In this document: piece by piece, positions 17,894 through 27,568 of the stretch
How the letters are laid out: every line of letters starts with the position of its first letter
Position numbering within the stretch: position 1 is the stretch's first letter
DNA from: Verrucomicrobiota bacterium
Lineage (GTDB): Bacteria > Auribacterota > JABMQX01 > JAFGEW01
Assembly: GCA_016931415.1 (NCBI GenBank)
Contig: JAFGEW010000124.1
Coordinates: 24,421 to 88,420, forward strand
Direction of reading: 5' to 3'
Length of the DNA stretch: 64,000 nucleotides
Notes under the pieces: model-generated
Seen by the model: only the letters and a program-made list of their open reading frames with translations
Databases searched by the model: none
What the model was told of the DNA's origin: nothing
Program-made: the position numbers and the translations under genes

Positions 17894-19618
17894 ATGCTTT
17901 TCGGACCAACCGCTAGGCGGGCCGCACGTCCCCGACGAGCGCGCCGACACCGCTGGGAACGCCTGACCCTTGCCCTCGTCATGATTGCGCTCGGTCTGGC
18001 GCTCGGCCCGGCGCGCAGCCTTCTCGCCGGTGAGGAGCCCGTCAGCGACGCGCCCGCCGCCGAGCCCACCGAATCGGCGGCCCTGACCGAGCCGGCCAAG
18101 CAGCCGCTCATCTACGTGCTCAGGCTCGATCGCACGGTGGATCACGTCATGGAGATCTACGTGCGGCGCGGCCTCGCGGACGCTCAACGGGCTGGCGCCG
18201 GTCTCGTTGTCATCGAGCTCGACACGTTCGGCGGGCTGGTCACCTCGGCAATCAATATCAGCGAGCTGCTCAACGCCTCGACGGTCCCCACAGTGGCCTG
18301 GATCCACGGCAAGGGCATCTCCGCCGGCGCGATGATCACCTACGCCTGCGACGATATTGTCGTGTCGCGCGGCAGCGCTTTCGGCGGCGCGGTCGTTGTC
18401 GGCCTGACGCCCGAGCAGGAGAACTCGCCCGTCGGCGAGAAGTACACGCGCATCACGGCCCAGCAGATGCGGGCCAATGCCGAAGCACACGGCCACTACG
18501 GCGAGTTCGCCGCGGCGATGACCGACGTCGAGATCGAGGTCAAGTACGACGACTATGCCAGCCTGATGCGCGACAGGGGCATCACCCTCGGCGTGCCCGA
18601 GCAGTACGCAGACAGCCGGGAGAAAGCCAGCGGCCCCCGCTTCGTCAGCCCCGGCGAGAGCGCCACCGGTTCGCCCCGGTGGCAGGACTACGGCAAGGAA
18701 TACATCGTCAAGGAAGGCGAGGTGCTCCACTTCACGGATCGCGAGGCCCTGTTCCTGCGCGTCGCCATCGGCCGCGCCGCCGTGGTCGATAAGCCCGAGG
18801 GGGACGCTGCCGAGGCCATCACCGACATTGACGAGTTCGCCAAGTTCCGCGGCGCCAAGGTCGTCACGATCCACTCGACCTGGTCGGAGGCCGTCGCGGC
18901 CTTCCTGAGCAGCCCGATGGTCTCGGTCCTGCTCCTGCTCGGCGGCATCGTCGGCATCGCCACCGAGCTCAAGGTGCCAGGCTTCGGCTTCCCTGGCATC
19001 CTCGGCATCACGTGCATAGCGCTGCTGTTCTTCGGTCAGCTCGGCGCCGGCGCGGCGCGCTGGAGCGACCTGATCCTCGTCGTGGTTGGCATCATCCTGC
19101 TCGGCATCGAGCTGTTTCTTATTCCCGGCTTCGGCGTCGTCGGCGTCCTGGGCATCATCGCCATCGTGGCGGGGCTGTTCATGATGCTCATACCCAACCC
19201 GCCCAAGGATCTCCCGGTGCTGCCGGGCGACATCCGGAACGCTGTTGTCATCCTGGGCGGCGCCATCGCCGGCAGCGCGGTCGCCCTTTTCCTGCTTTAC
19301 ACCTATGTGCTGCCCCACACCCAGCTCTTCGGCGCGATTGTGCTCACGAGCACACAGAAACACGCCGCCGGCTACCACGCCTCACAGGGCACCGCGCTCG
19401 CCGAGCCCGAGCGACTCATCGGCCTCATCGGCACCGCCAAGAGCACGCTGCGGCCCGCGGGCCGCGCTGTGTTCGACGGCCATCCGCTCGACGTGGTGAG
19501 CCGAGGCGACTACATCGATGCGGGCGCCCAGATCCAGATCGTCGAGGTGACGTCAAACCGCATCGTCGTCAGGCAGATCCGACCGCCCGCAGAGACGCCG
19601 CCGGACAAGGAGGCCTAG
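17894..19618 (+). CDS. NfeD-type membrane serine protease (ClpP/SppA-like domain)
   Basis: 574 aa from ATG 17894 with GGGAGGG upstream. Signal anchor near 24-46, then a ClpP-class protease domain: VIELDTFGG, catalytic Ser143 in GKGISAGAM, then NfeD membrane helices (three to four between about 345 and 460) and a C-terminal OB-fold (LIGLIGTAKSTLRPAGRAVFDG). Full-length NfeD proteins cooperate with flotillin/stomatin-type SPFH proteins, and a floA gene lies downstream. The gene carries an in-frame palindrome at 18663-18682 encoding ATGSPRW between the protease and membrane parts. First gene of a five-gene run. Confidence 0.92.
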   Translation: MLFGPTARRAARPRRARRHRWERLTLALVMIALGLALGPARSLLAGEEPVSDAPAAEPTESAALTEPAKQPLIYVLRLDRTVDHVMEIYVRRGLADAQRAGAGLVVIELDTFGGLVTSAINISELLNASTVPTVAWIHGKGISAGAMITYACDDIVVSRGSAFGGAVVVGLTPEQENSPVGEKYTRITAQQMRANAEAHGHYGEFAAAMTDVEIEVKYDDYASLMRDRGITLGVPEQYADSREKASGPRFVSPGESATGSPRWQDYGKEYIVKEGEVLHFTDREALFLRVAIGRAAVVDKPEGDAAEAITDIDEFAKFRGAKVVTIHSTWSEAVAAFLSSPMVSVLLLLGGIVGIATELKVPGFGFPGILGITCIALLFFGQLGAGAARWSDLILVVVGIILLGIELFLIPGFGVVGVLGIIAIVAGLFMMLIPNPPKDLPVLPGDIRNAVVILGGAIAGSAVALFLLYTYVLPHTQLFGAIVLTSTQKHAAGYHASQGTALAEPERLIGLIGTAKSTLRPAGRAVFDGHPLDVVSRGDYIDAGAQIQIVEVTSNRIVVRQIRPPAETPPDKEA

Positions 19619-19621
19619 GCC

Positions 19622-20119
19622 ATGGTTCCGGTTGTCGTGCTGCTTGCGCTCGCCGGCATCGGCCTGATTATGGCCGAGGTCTTTGTGCCCGGCGGTGTGC
19701 TCGGCACGCTGGGGCTCGGCGCGCTCGTCGCGAGCATCGTCTTGGCGGCGCTCCATTTCTCAACGGCGGGTGTCATCCTCACTGTCGTGCTCATCCTCGT
19801 CGGCGCCATCGGGGCGTGGACGCTGACTTTCAGGGTGTTCCGCCGCAGCCGGATGGGCCAGGGCGTGTTCCTGAGCACGACGCAACGGGGCATGAACGTG
19901 CTCGCCGACACCGCCGAGCAGTACCAGCGCCTCGTCGGCAAGCGCGGCGTGGCCCAGTCCTATCTGCGCCCCGCGGGTGTGGCCGACATCGACGGCAATC
20001 GCGTCGACGTCGTTACCGAGGGCGACTACGTCAAGGCCGGCACGCCGATCGAAGTCATTGAACTCGAAGGCAACCACCTCGTCGTACGCGCCATTGAAGA
20101 GGAGCAATCGGGCGCCTAG
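19622..20119 (+). CDS. Short NfeD protein (membrane plus OB-fold)
   Basis: 165 aa, 3 nt after the protease-type NfeD gene. Two to three membrane helices (residues 1-70), a linker, and an NfeD OB-fold ([32 protein letters not shown]). It lacks the protease domain and matches the short NfeD form commonly paired with FloA/YqfA. Presumed role: membrane-microdomain partner of the flotillin encoded next. Confidence 0.9.
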   Translation: MVPVVVLLALAGIGLIMAEVFVPGGVLGTLGLGALVASIVLAALHFSTAGVILTVVLILVGAIGAWTLTFRVFRRSRMGQGVFLSTTQRGMNVLADTAEQYQRLVGKRGVAQSYLRPAGVADIDGNRVDVVTEGDYVKAGTPIEVIELEGNHLVVRAIEEEQSGA

Positions 20120-20154
20120 CGCTGCGACTGGCGCTCGCTGAGTACACCCATCGA

Positions 20155-20637
20155 GTGGTCGGATTCGTGGCCGCAGCAATTAGAGAACTGATAGCCATTG
20201 TCGCGCTGGCGACCAACAACGGCCCCATGGCAACCGGCGTCGTCGTCCTTTTCTATGTCGGCGGCTTGATGGCACTGATCCTCTTCGGTGTCGTCCTCGT
20301 GTTCTTCAAGACGTGGATTCGGGCACTGGCGGCGGGCGTGGGGGTCAGCTTCGGCACACTGATCGGCATGCGCTTGCGCAACGTGCCGGCGGGCCGAATC
20401 GTCGAGGCGCTGATTACCGTCCACAAAGCGGGCATGAGCGATGTCACGATCGAAATACTTGAGCGCCATCACCTCGCTGGTGGTAACGTGACAAGAGTGG
20501 CCCGAGCCCTTGCCGCAGCGCGGGTGGCCGGCATCGACCTGACCTTCGAGCACGCTGCCGCCATCGATCTGGATGGCCGCGACGTGTTCGCGGAGGTGCA
20601 GCAGGCGGCGGGCACCATCCCGACGCTGGAAGCATAG
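20155..20637 (+). CDS. Truncated FloA-like paralog
   Basis: 160 aa from a GTG at 20155 (an ATG at 20227 is an alternative). It aligns closely with residues about 65-200 of the full FloA encoded just downstream: [35 protein letters not shown] against [35 protein letters not shown], and [16 protein letters not shown] against [16 protein letters not shown]. It stops before most of the SPFH core and the C-terminal oligomerisation helix. A tandem partial duplication that still has a clean stop; whether it modulates FloA assembly or is decaying is unknown. Confidence 0.8.
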   Translation: MVGFVAAAIRELIAIVALATNNGPMATGVVVLFYVGGLMALILFGVVLVFFKTWIRALAAGVGVSFGTLIGMRLRNVPAGRIVEALITVHKAGMSDVTIEILERHHLAGGNVTRVARALAAARVAGIDLTFEHAAAIDLDGRDVFAEVQQAAGTIPTLEA

Positions 20638-20688
20638 AAGCAGTCTTTACTCAATCAACATACGAACGAAGGGTCGAGGGAGGCATTC

Positions 20689-21855
20689 ATGAACACACTT
20701 CGATATGACCTGGTTGCCAAGGCACTTGGCGCGCTGGCCTGCGCGGCTGTGCTGATCGGCATCACGCTGGCGAGCATGCCCGCGCTGGGCATTGTCCCGG
20801 GTGCCTGTGAGCTGATCGCCCAGGAACCGGGTGGCAACCCCCTGGGAACGGTCTGGACGATTGTGGCCGTCGTTGCCGTTATTGGTGCCCTGATCTTCAT
20901 CGGCATCTTCATCGCCTTCTTCAAGATCTGGATCCGGGCGCTGGCTTCCGGCGCGCGGGTCGGCTTCGGGACGCTCATCGGCATGCGCCTGCGTAAGGTG
21001 CCGGCCGGCCTCATCGTCGAGGCCAAGATCATGGCCGTCAAGGCCGGCCTGGAGGCGATCTCGACCAACGACCTTGAGACCCACTACCTGGCTGGCGGCA
21101 ACGTTGTCCAGGTCGTGCGCGCACTCGTGGCGGCCGACAAGGCTAACATCCCGCTCTCGTTCCAGAAAGCCGCCGCCATCGACCTCGCGGGCCGCGACGT
21201 GTTCCAGGCCGTGCAGATCAGCGTCAAACCCGAGGTGATCGACGCGCCCGACCCGAGCAAAGGCCCCGACAAGGTCGGCGCCGTCGCCAAGGACGGCATC
21301 CAGCTCTGGGCCAAGGCCAAGGTCACCGTACGCGCCAACATCGAGCGCCTCGTCGGCGGCGCGTGGACCGAGACCGTCATCGCCCGCGTCGGCGAGGGCA
21401 TCGTGACCACGATCGGCTCGGCCGAATCGCACAAGGCCGTGCTCGAGAACCCCGACATGATCTCGAAGAAGGTGCTCGAGAAAGGCCTCGACAGCGGCAC
21501 GGCGTTCGAGATCCTCTCGATCGACATCGCCGACGTCGACGTCGGCGAGAACATCGGCGCGCGCCTCCAGACCGATCAGGCCGAGGCCGACAAGCGAGTC
21601 GCCCAAGCCAAAGCCGAAGGCCGCCGCGCCATGGCCGTCGCCCAGGAGCAGGAGAACATCGCCCGCGTCGCCGAGATGCGCGCGCGCGTCATCGAGGCCG
21701 AGGCCCAAGTACCGCTGGCCATCGCCCAAGCCTTCCGCGAAGGCAACCTCGGCATCATGGACTACTACAACATCAAGAACATCCAGGCCGACACCTCGAT
21801 GCGCGACTCCATCGGGGGCCGGCCGACCGAACAGAAGAAACCCGATCAACCATAA
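20689..21855 (+). CDS. floA: Flotillin-like protein FloA
   Basis: 388 aa. SPFH scaffold protein of bacterial membrane microdomains. The conserved FloA block [40 protein letters not shown], the SPFH core and an [23 protein letters not shown] tail are all present; the Glu/Ala-rich coiled coil at about 300-350 drives oligomerisation. The N-terminus is longer than in typical FloA: an extra hydrophobic segment (residues 10-35) precedes the usual membrane helix at about 58-82. It follows the NfeD genes, its normal partners. Confidence 0.95.
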   Translation: MNTLRYDLVAKALGALACAAVLIGITLASMPALGIVPGACELIAQEPGGNPLGTVWTIVAVVAVIGALIFIGIFIAFFKIWIRALASGARVGFGTLIGMRLRKVPAGLIVEAKIMAVKAGLEAISTNDLETHYLAGGNVVQVVRALVAADKANIPLSFQKAAAIDLAGRDVFQAVQISVKPEVIDAPDPSKGPDKVGAVAKDGIQLWAKAKVTVRANIERLVGGAWTETVIARVGEGIVTTIGSAESHKAVLENPDMISKKVLEKGLDSGTAFEILSIDIADVDVGENIGARLQTDQAEADKRVAQAKAEGRRAMAVAQEQENIARVAEMRARVIEAEAQVPLAIAQAFREGNLGIMDYYNIKNIQADTSMRDSIGGRPTEQKKPDQP

Positions 21856-21861
21856 CCGGCC

Positions 21862-22761
21862 ATGATCTACTGGATCCGACATATCCCGGCGGCCGACGAC
21901 GGCGAAGGGATCGAGACGATCATCTTCGTCGTTGTCTTCGGCCTCATCTCGCTCATCGGCGCGCTGTCGCAGGCGTTGGCCAAGTCACGCCAGAAGCGTG
22001 AGCAGCAGAAGCGCGGCCTCCAGCCGGGCGGCGCTCAGCCGAGCGCCCCCGCGCCCAAGCCGGCGACGGTCGACGAGTTCCTCGAGCAGATCAAGCGGAT
22101 GGCACGTGGCGAGGACGTCGCGGGTGCGCGGGGCGACGACGACGCGGGTATGCGCGGCGACGCCACCTCCCGCGCGCTGGCCGGCGCCGCTCAACCGCTT
22201 CAGTCACAGAAGCCGTCCACGCTGCAGCGGCCCGCTCCTCCGCCGCCGCCGCGGCCGACGCCCCTGCTGCAGGCCAAGAGGCCCGGCGTGCCACCGCCCC
22301 CGCCCAGGCCGGTGGCGCCCCGCCCGGCCGGTCTCCAGACGCCGAGCACACCGCCATCGCATCTCGGGCCGGCCAGGCCGGACTATGGCACACAGACCGT
22401 GACGCCCACGCTCGTTGATCGGCCAGCGGGACACCGCCCGCCTGAATCGGCTCCGTCCCTCACCCGGACGCCCACCGCGTCAGGCCCGCCCAAACCGGCG
22501 GCCCTGACACAGATGCCGCGCACGGGACCGCCCAAACGCCGAAAGGTCCAGCAGCCAGAGGCCTCGGCCAAGGAAGCCAAGGGCAAACGGCCCATGCTCA
22601 GCGGCACCCCGGCTCAACTGCGCGCCGCGTTGCGTGCGCGTCTGGCCGCGGGCCCCGCCGCGATGCGCGAGGCCGTCCTGCTGAGCGAGGTGCTCGGCCA
22701 ACCGATCAGCATGCGCCGCGGCCGCTTCCGACGCCCCGGCATGCCCGGCCGCCTGTTCTGA
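21862..22761 (+). CDS. Membrane-anchored proline-rich protein of the FloA operon
   Basis: 299 aa, 6 nt after floA. One N-terminal membrane helix (IIFVVVFGLISLIGALSQAL, residues 19-38), then a basic stretch and about 200 residues rich in Pro, Arg, Ala and Gly, including polyproline runs, ending in a short folded-looking helix (AMREAVLLSEVLGQPISMRRG). Similar proline-rich proteins sit after floA in other genomes but have no assigned role. The reading frame is supported by spacing and by a clean membrane helix; the low-complexity part could vary freely. Confidence 0.7.
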   Translation: MIYWIRHIPAADDGEGIETIIFVVVFGLISLIGALSQALAKSRQKREQQKRGLQPGGAQPSAPAPKPATVDEFLEQIKRMARGEDVAGARGDDDAGMRGDATSRALAGAAQPLQSQKPSTLQRPAPPPPPRPTPLLQAKRPGVPPPPPRPVAPRPAGLQTPSTPPSHLGPARPDYGTQTVTPTLVDRPAGHRPPESAPSLTRTPTASGPPKPAALTQMPRTGPPKRRKVQQPEASAKEAKGKRPMLSGTPAQLRAALRARLAAGPAAMREAVLLSEVLGQPISMRRGRFRRPGMPGRLF

Positions 22762-22874
22762 GCCGCCGGACCCGGCGAGCATCCGCTTGATCGGTCCGAG
22801 GCGCCGTGGTATGAGAACACCGGTCTGTCGGCGCCCCCTCGTCGGCCCGCTGACAGAGCGGCGTCCTACGCATC

Positions 22875-22958
22875 GCCGGAGTGGTGAAAGTGGTAGACGC
22901 AGGGGACTCAAAATCCCCCGGGGGCAACCCCTTGCCGGTTCGAGTCCGGCCTCCGGCA
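22875..22958 (+). tRNA. tRNA-Leu (CAA)
   Basis: 84-nt class II tRNA: acceptor GCCGGAG/CTCCGGC, anticodon stem GGGGA/TCCCC with loop CTCAAAA giving anticodon CAA, long variable arm, T arm GCCGG-TTCGAGT-CCGGC. The CCA end is not encoded. Confidence 0.96.
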
Positions 22959-23084
22959 TTCTTTGAAGCACGCTGACGCGGCAAAGACATGCTCGTGGCG
23001 ACGCGAGGTGGGCTTGCCGCTCTCGGCGCCCCGCGCGACACCACCAACTAACGTCTCCCGCGAGAGCGAACCATCGCAGGGCCA

Positions 23085-23116
23085 CTGCTCGCCCTGAGCC
23101 TGCCGAGGGGCAGGCC
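23085..23116. repeat. REP-like palindrome after the catalase gene
   Basis: CTCGCCCTGAGCCTGCCGAGG with stem CCTGCC-GAGG-GGCAGG (23099-23114). It resembles the widespread dispersed repeat with core GCCCTGAGC...CGAAGGGC seen in many bacterial genomes. Lying just beyond the catalase stop, it may also end that transcript. Confidence 0.5.
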
Positions 23117-23122
23117 CCGAGG

Positions 23123-24571
23123 TCACATCAACCCAAGTTGCTTTGCGATGCCGTCGCCGTACCTCTTATCCGCCTTGCGGAAATGGGCAATCATCTTCTC
23201 CTGAAGCGCCTTCGGAACCTTCCCCAAGCTGCCGGCGATGTTCGTAACGAGCCTCTCCTGTTGATCGGGAGACATCAATCGGTACAGATTGCCGGGCTGG
23301 ACATAGTCATCGTCGACACCGCGCTTCTGCTCGTAGCGGTCCGCATCCCCGGAAATGCGCAGGGGCGGCTCGGCATAGGCGGGATCGGCCACGGGGCCAC
23401 CCAGGCTGTTCGGTTCGTAGTTCGGGTCCGGTCCGCCATTGTCGTCGAACCGCATCGCCCCATCCCGCTGGTAGGTATTCTGTACGGTGGTCGCGCGCGG
23501 AGCGTTGATCGGCAGTCGCTCGAAGTTGACGCCGAGCCGGTAGCGGGCCGCATCACCATATGAGAAGATGCGTGCCTGCAGCATCTTGCACGGCGAGAAG
23601 GAGATCCCCGGGACGACGTTGCCCGGCGAGAAGGCCGATTGCTCGACTTCCGCGAAGTAGTTTGCCGGGTTGCGGTTCAACTCCAGCACGCCGACCTCGA
23701 TCAGCGGGTAATCCGCGTGCGGCCAGACCTTGGTAAGGTCGAACGGATTCCAGCGGTAGGTCTCCGCCTCCTTCTCCGGCATCACTTGGATGTAGAACGT
23801 CCACTTGGGGTAGTCGCCGCGCTCAATCGCCTTGAACAGCTCCAGGGTGTGGTAGTCGGGGCATTCGCCCGCCAATTGCCGCGCCTCTGCCACCGGTATG
23901 CACTGGATGCCCTGCTGGGTCTTGAAGTGGAACTTGACCCAGAACCGCTCGTTGGCGGCGTTGATGAAGCTGTACGTGTGGCTCCCGTAGCCGTTCATGT
24001 AGGGGATGCCTTTGGGGATGCCGCGATCCGAGAACAGGATGGTTACCTGGTGCAGCGATTCCGGGACCTGAGACCAGAAGTCCCATTGAGCGAAATCCCT
24101 CGGGGCGTTGGTTTGTGGCTCGCGCTTCTGGGTATGGATGAAGTCGGGAAACTTGATGGCATCGCGGATGAAGAACACCGGGGTGTTGTTCCCCACCATG
24201 TCCCAGTTGCCTTCCTCGGTGTAGAACTTCAGCGCAAAACCGCGAACATCGCGGACCGTGTCCGCCGATCCCTTTTCGCCAGCCACGGTCGAGAACCGGC
24301 CGAACATCTCGGTCTTCTTGCCGACCTTCGAGAACAGCTTGGCCTTCGAATACTTGGTGATGTCCTGCGTGACGGTAAGGACTCCATGCGCCCCTGCCGC
24401 CTTCGCGTGCACGACGCGCTCGGGGATTCGCTCGCGGTTGAAGTGAGCCAGTTTCTCGAGCAGGTAATGGTCCTGCAGCAATGTAGGACCTCGTTCTCCG
24501 GCAGTCAGAGAGGTCTGATTGTCGGGAACTGGGATCCCGGCCGCCGTGGTCAGAGTCTTCTTCTTGCTCAT
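23123..24571 (-). CDS. katA: Monofunctional heme catalase (small subunit)
   Basis: Dismutates hydrogen peroxide; cytosolic tetramer in this class. 482 aa, the usual size of clade 3 catalases. Active-site His55 (ERVVHAK), distal Asn128 ([12 protein letters not shown]) and proximal heme Tyr338 ([14 protein letters not shown]) are present. Two substitutions are uncommon: the loop after His55 reads AAGAHG rather than the usual G(A/S)GA(F/Y)G, and the proximal loop has SYGD rather than SYPD. A single-gene unit; no OxyR/PerR gene is adjacent. Confidence 0.96.
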   Translation of the reverse strand: MSKKKTLTTAAGIPVPDNQTSLTAGERGPTLLQDHYLLEKLAHFNRERIPERVVHAKAAGAHGVLTVTQDITKYSKAKLFSKVGKKTEMFGRFSTVAGEKGSADTVRDVRGFALKFYTEEGNWDMVGNNTPVFFIRDAIKFPDFIHTQKREPQTNAPRDFAQWDFWSQVPESLHQVTILFSDRGIPKGIPYMNGYGSHTYSFINAANERFWVKFHFKTQQGIQCIPVAEARQLAGECPDYHTLELFKAIERGDYPKWTFYIQVMPEKEAETYRWNPFDLTKVWPHADYPLIEVGVLELNRNPANYFAEVEQSAFSPGNVVPGISFSPCKMLQARIFSYGDAARYRLGVNFERLPINAPRATTVQNTYQRDGAMRFDDNGGPDPNYEPNSLGGPVADPAYAEPPLRISGDADRYEQKRGVDDDYVQPGNLYRLMSPDQQERLVTNIAGSLGKVPKALQEKMIAHFRKADKRYGDGIAKQLGLM

Positions 24572-25010
24572 CGCTCTCCTCCCTTCTGGTTCGGTCCTTC
24601 GTCCACAGCCTCTGCGTGCTGATCGCTGTTGGTCGTCGGCGGAAGAGCCCGGTCTGAAATCGTGAGGATGTGTCCCTCCTCTCGCGCAATCTGACGTGAC
24701 GTTCTCCGGATGTTGAGCCTAGCTGGTTACGCGATCTGTTTCCAGTGCTCTTCAGTACCCGGATCATCGGGTACGGGCCACGGGCGCCGCCGGGGCGTAG
24801 GGCGCGGCGGGGCCGGGAGGTTCCGCCCTACATCGGGCCGCCTCGCTCGACGTGACGCCGATGTGGGGCCCGCCGTCCGGGCATTGCAGCCGCGGATGAT
24901 CCACGGGCAGGTCGCCCCCAGCCCGCCGAGACGTTACCTCGCTCTGCCGCGAGAGGTCCTCCAAGCGCCCCATCCACCGGGGTGAATGGGCGCTCGACGA
25001 GAAAGGCCTT
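24572..25010. other. Intergenic region upstream of catalase
   Basis: No gene seen. It must hold the catalase promoter on the minus strand, though no clear operator was found. At 24797-24831 it contains an inverted repeat with ends GTAGGGCG and CCGCCCTAC, a motif that also bounds repeats at 47946-48064 and 50042-50103. Confidence 0.5.
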
Positions 25011-25247
25011 CTATCCAAGAATCTGGGCGCCCGACTGGTCCTTGTAGTACTCGTCGGTCAGTAGGCCCACCACGTCGTAGGTGAAGTCCGCCCACGAGCC
25101 GTTGGCGTACGTGACCCGGCTCCGCAATCCCTTGGTGTCGAACGCGTGCGTGTAGCTGCTCAGAAGCTCGCCCGCGTTGATCTTGTCCGCCAGCGTCACC
25201 ACCCGGTCCAAGTCGCTGGACCAGATCCGACAGCCTCGGGCGGAAGA
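25011..25247 (-). pseudogene. RHS/YD-repeat protein fragment
   Basis: The minus-strand frame just after a TGA at about 25248 encodes about 78 residues, including the YD-repeat pattern SYTHAFDTKGLRSRVTYANG then FTYDVVGLLTDEYY, the signature of RHS/tyrosine-aspartate repeat wall or toxin proteins that normally run to thousands of residues. Both sides are interrupted, so it is a remnant. Its reading frame ends at 25011. Confidence 0.6.
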
Positions 25248-25339
25248 GGCCGTTCACCTTCTCTCATGAGCATGCCTCGCTCGTACGCGAGCGCGCGCCG
25301 TGCACCCACACCTCTCATTGCATCGAGAACCCGGGGCGC

Positions 25340-27361
25340 TCAGTACTCCAGCCGGATGCAGAGCGGGGAATCGCTGACGAGCAGATTCCCAATCAGGATC
25401 TTGCCATTTTCTACGGAGTAGTTCAGTTCCTGTTCCCGGCCGTTGAGGAGGTCAATGCCGACGAGTCGCGACGGTTCTTTGGCCTCGATGAGCAGGTCGG
25501 TCGCCTTGCTCTCGTAATCGTCGCTGCCGAGCTCGCGGGATTTCTCCGCGATCCATACCGCCAGGAGCGTGTGCCCCTGGGGCAGCGCATAGCTGTGGAT
25601 CTGCAGCTTCTCGATCGGGGCGACAGCCTGGGCCGCGACGCTCGCCGGCTTGGCACCCTCGGTCAACGTGCAGAGGGTTCTCATCATGTAGTACGACTCC
25701 GCCGGCTTGAGGTCGGGCGGCGTGGACTCGAAGAACTGCTGCCACGGCGGGCGCATCAGCGAGGTGGTCTCGTTCCAGAGCATCGGGACGCCCAGGCTCG
25801 TGTGGACGAACACGCTCCGCGCGAGGTACTTGGCCGACACCCGCTGCGACGTGCGGTTGGCGTGAATGGCGTACGCGCCGCACTCGTTGGCCGTCAGCTC
25901 GCCTTTGAAGCCGAGCTTCGCAACCTCACGGCGCAGGTATTCCACCGCGTCGGCGTAGGTCCGGACCTCCGGCGGCGCCCAGACATGGCGGGGCCGGTCG
26001 AGCTCCTCGGGCGCGTAGTCCTGGTCGGTGTCGTCGGGGAAGGAATAGGGATGCCACGACACCACGTCCACCAGATCGGTCATGCCCGCCCGCAAGCATT
26101 CGAGGATGAAGTCCGCCACGAGCGGGCAGGGGCCGACGAGAATGACCTTGGCCTCGGGATCGATCTTGCGGATCGCCTTGGCGACCGGGATGGCCATGGC
26201 GACGTAGTTCTTCGCTTCTTCCTTCACCGGCCCCGGCTTGTTCGGGCCGTAGGCGTCCTGGTTGTAGTACTCGTTGAAGATCTCATAGTAGCGGATCCGC
26301 CCCTTGAAGTGCCGGACCATGAACTCGGCGTACTTCGTGACCTGCTCCACGTCGGTGGGCGGGCCGAGCGTGAGGCACACCTCGATGCCGCAGTCCTTCG
26401 CCTGCGTGATCAGCTTGTCGGTGTAGGGATCAATGACGTATATGCCCGGCTCGCGCTCGACGTGCGGCAAGATCAGCGGCGAGAGGTAATAGCTCACCCG
26501 CAGCCACTTGATGCCCAGGTCGTACTGCATCTGCCACAGCGCCGCCTGCGTCGTCTCGGAGAGCCAGTACAGGTACTGGCTGCGGGAGACCGTCACGCCG
26601 CAGCCCTTGGAGATCAGGGCGATGTTGTTGCCGTCCTCGTCGTACACTTCGATGCCGTTGAGGATGAAATTGGCCGGCGAGTTGATGCTCAGTTCGCGGA
26701 CGGGCACGGGGTCGAACTGGTAGACGGTCTTCGCGACGGGCGCCTTCTCCGTCCTGTCTTCCGGCTGGTAGACGTTGGGGGCGGTGTTGTCCGGGCGCTT
26801 GATCTCCTGCGGTGTGCCGCCCGACATTTCATAGACGGTCTGCCACTCGCCCTCGCGCTCCCACAGATCGTATGCATGCACGCGGACCTCGAAATCGCCG
26901 GGCGGCGCGCCCAGCAGCGCGACGGCCTTGACCTTCGTGGTGCGCGGGAAGTCGATGCGCACCCACGCGCGCGCGATCTTGGCGTCGCCGGTCGGCATGC
27001 CGGCGAAGCCGCGCGTGGCCGGGTCGCCGTCCACAAAGGAGACCGGCTTGAACGGCTCGATCTCGACGGCCGTGCTGCTCGGCATGCGCGTCGGCGTCAG
27101 GCCGATCAGGTTGTTCCGGATCTCCCACGATTTCTTCGGGGCGATCTTTTGCCAGGGATTGGCGTTCCCCTTCTGGAGCTGGAGGCGCTCGTCATAGGTC
27201 GGGCTGACCTCGTAGACCTCAAACTCGCCGTACGAAAAGACCTTGTACCCGTCAACCACCGCACAGACCGGGCGCGGCGATCGCGGATCCACATTTACCT
27301 GCCCAAAACTCGCGCTGCATGCGGCCATGATTGCTCCCCACAAAGTAACGATGTGTTTCAC
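25340..27361 (-). CDS. Secreted glycoside-hydrolase-like protein (clan GH-A barrel)
   Basis: About 673 aa if the GTG at 27361 is the start, giving a signal peptide (VKHIVTLWGAIMAACSASFGQ); an ATG at 27328 would leave too short a leader. The open frame continues far upstream but is antisense to the sigma gene and rejected. The first ~250 residues form a beta-rich part resembling a carbohydrate-binding or discoidin-like module. A TIM barrel follows with strand motifs GIKWLRVSYYLSP, YYEIFNEYYNQD (putative acid/base Glu after Asn) and GELTANECGAYA (candidate nucleophile Glu), as in GH39/GH5-like enzymes. It likely acts on a polysaccharide outside the cytoplasm; substrate unknown. Confidence 0.75.
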   Translation of the reverse strand: MKHIVTLWGAIMAACSASFGQVNVDPRSPRPVCAVVDGYKVFSYGEFEVYEVSPTYDERLQLQKGNANPWQKIAPKKSWEIRNNLIGLTPTRMPSSTAVEIEPFKPVSFVDGDPATRGFAGMPTGDAKIARAWVRIDFPRTTKVKAVALLGAPPGDFEVRVHAYDLWEREGEWQTVYEMSGGTPQEIKRPDNTAPNVYQPEDRTEKAPVAKTVYQFDPVPVRELSINSPANFILNGIEVYDEDGNNIALISKGCGVTVSRSQYLYWLSETTQAALWQMQYDLGIKWLRVSYYLSPLILPHVEREPGIYVIDPYTDKLITQAKDCGIEVCLTLGPPTDVEQVTKYAEFMVRHFKGRIRYYEIFNEYYNQDAYGPNKPGPVKEEAKNYVAMAIPVAKAIRKIDPEAKVILVGPCPLVADFILECLRAGMTDLVDVVSWHPYSFPDDTDQDYAPEELDRPRHVWAPPEVRTYADAVEYLRREVAKLGFKGELTANECGAYAIHANRTSQRVSAKYLARSVFVHTSLGVPMLWNETTSLMRPPWQQFFESTPPDLKPAESYYMMRTLCTLTEGAKPASVAAQAVAPIEKLQIHSYALPQGHTLLAVWIAEKSRELGSDDYESKATDLLIEAKEPSRLVGIDLLNGREQELNYSVENGKILIGNLLVSDSPLCIRLEY

Positions 27362-27568
27362 CAAGTTGTGCTCCGCCTCTGGCCCGACTCCCGTGCCGGA
27401 GTCTGGCGTGACCTCCAAGTCCGATCGGAACAGGGTAGCCGCTCGGGCGGCGCCGTGCAACTCACAACGACGGCCCCCACATCGTCGGACAAGGAGCCGG
27501 CTTGCCGGGCATGGTATCCTCGAGGCCTCCGATTGGGTCTTACCGGCGAAACGAGTTGTGGAGACCGC

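Noticed and set aside
25571..27568. Upstream extension of the sigma-Eis frame to 25571
   Set aside because: It is antisense to the glycosidase-like gene; the sigma region 2 begins right after ATG 27569.
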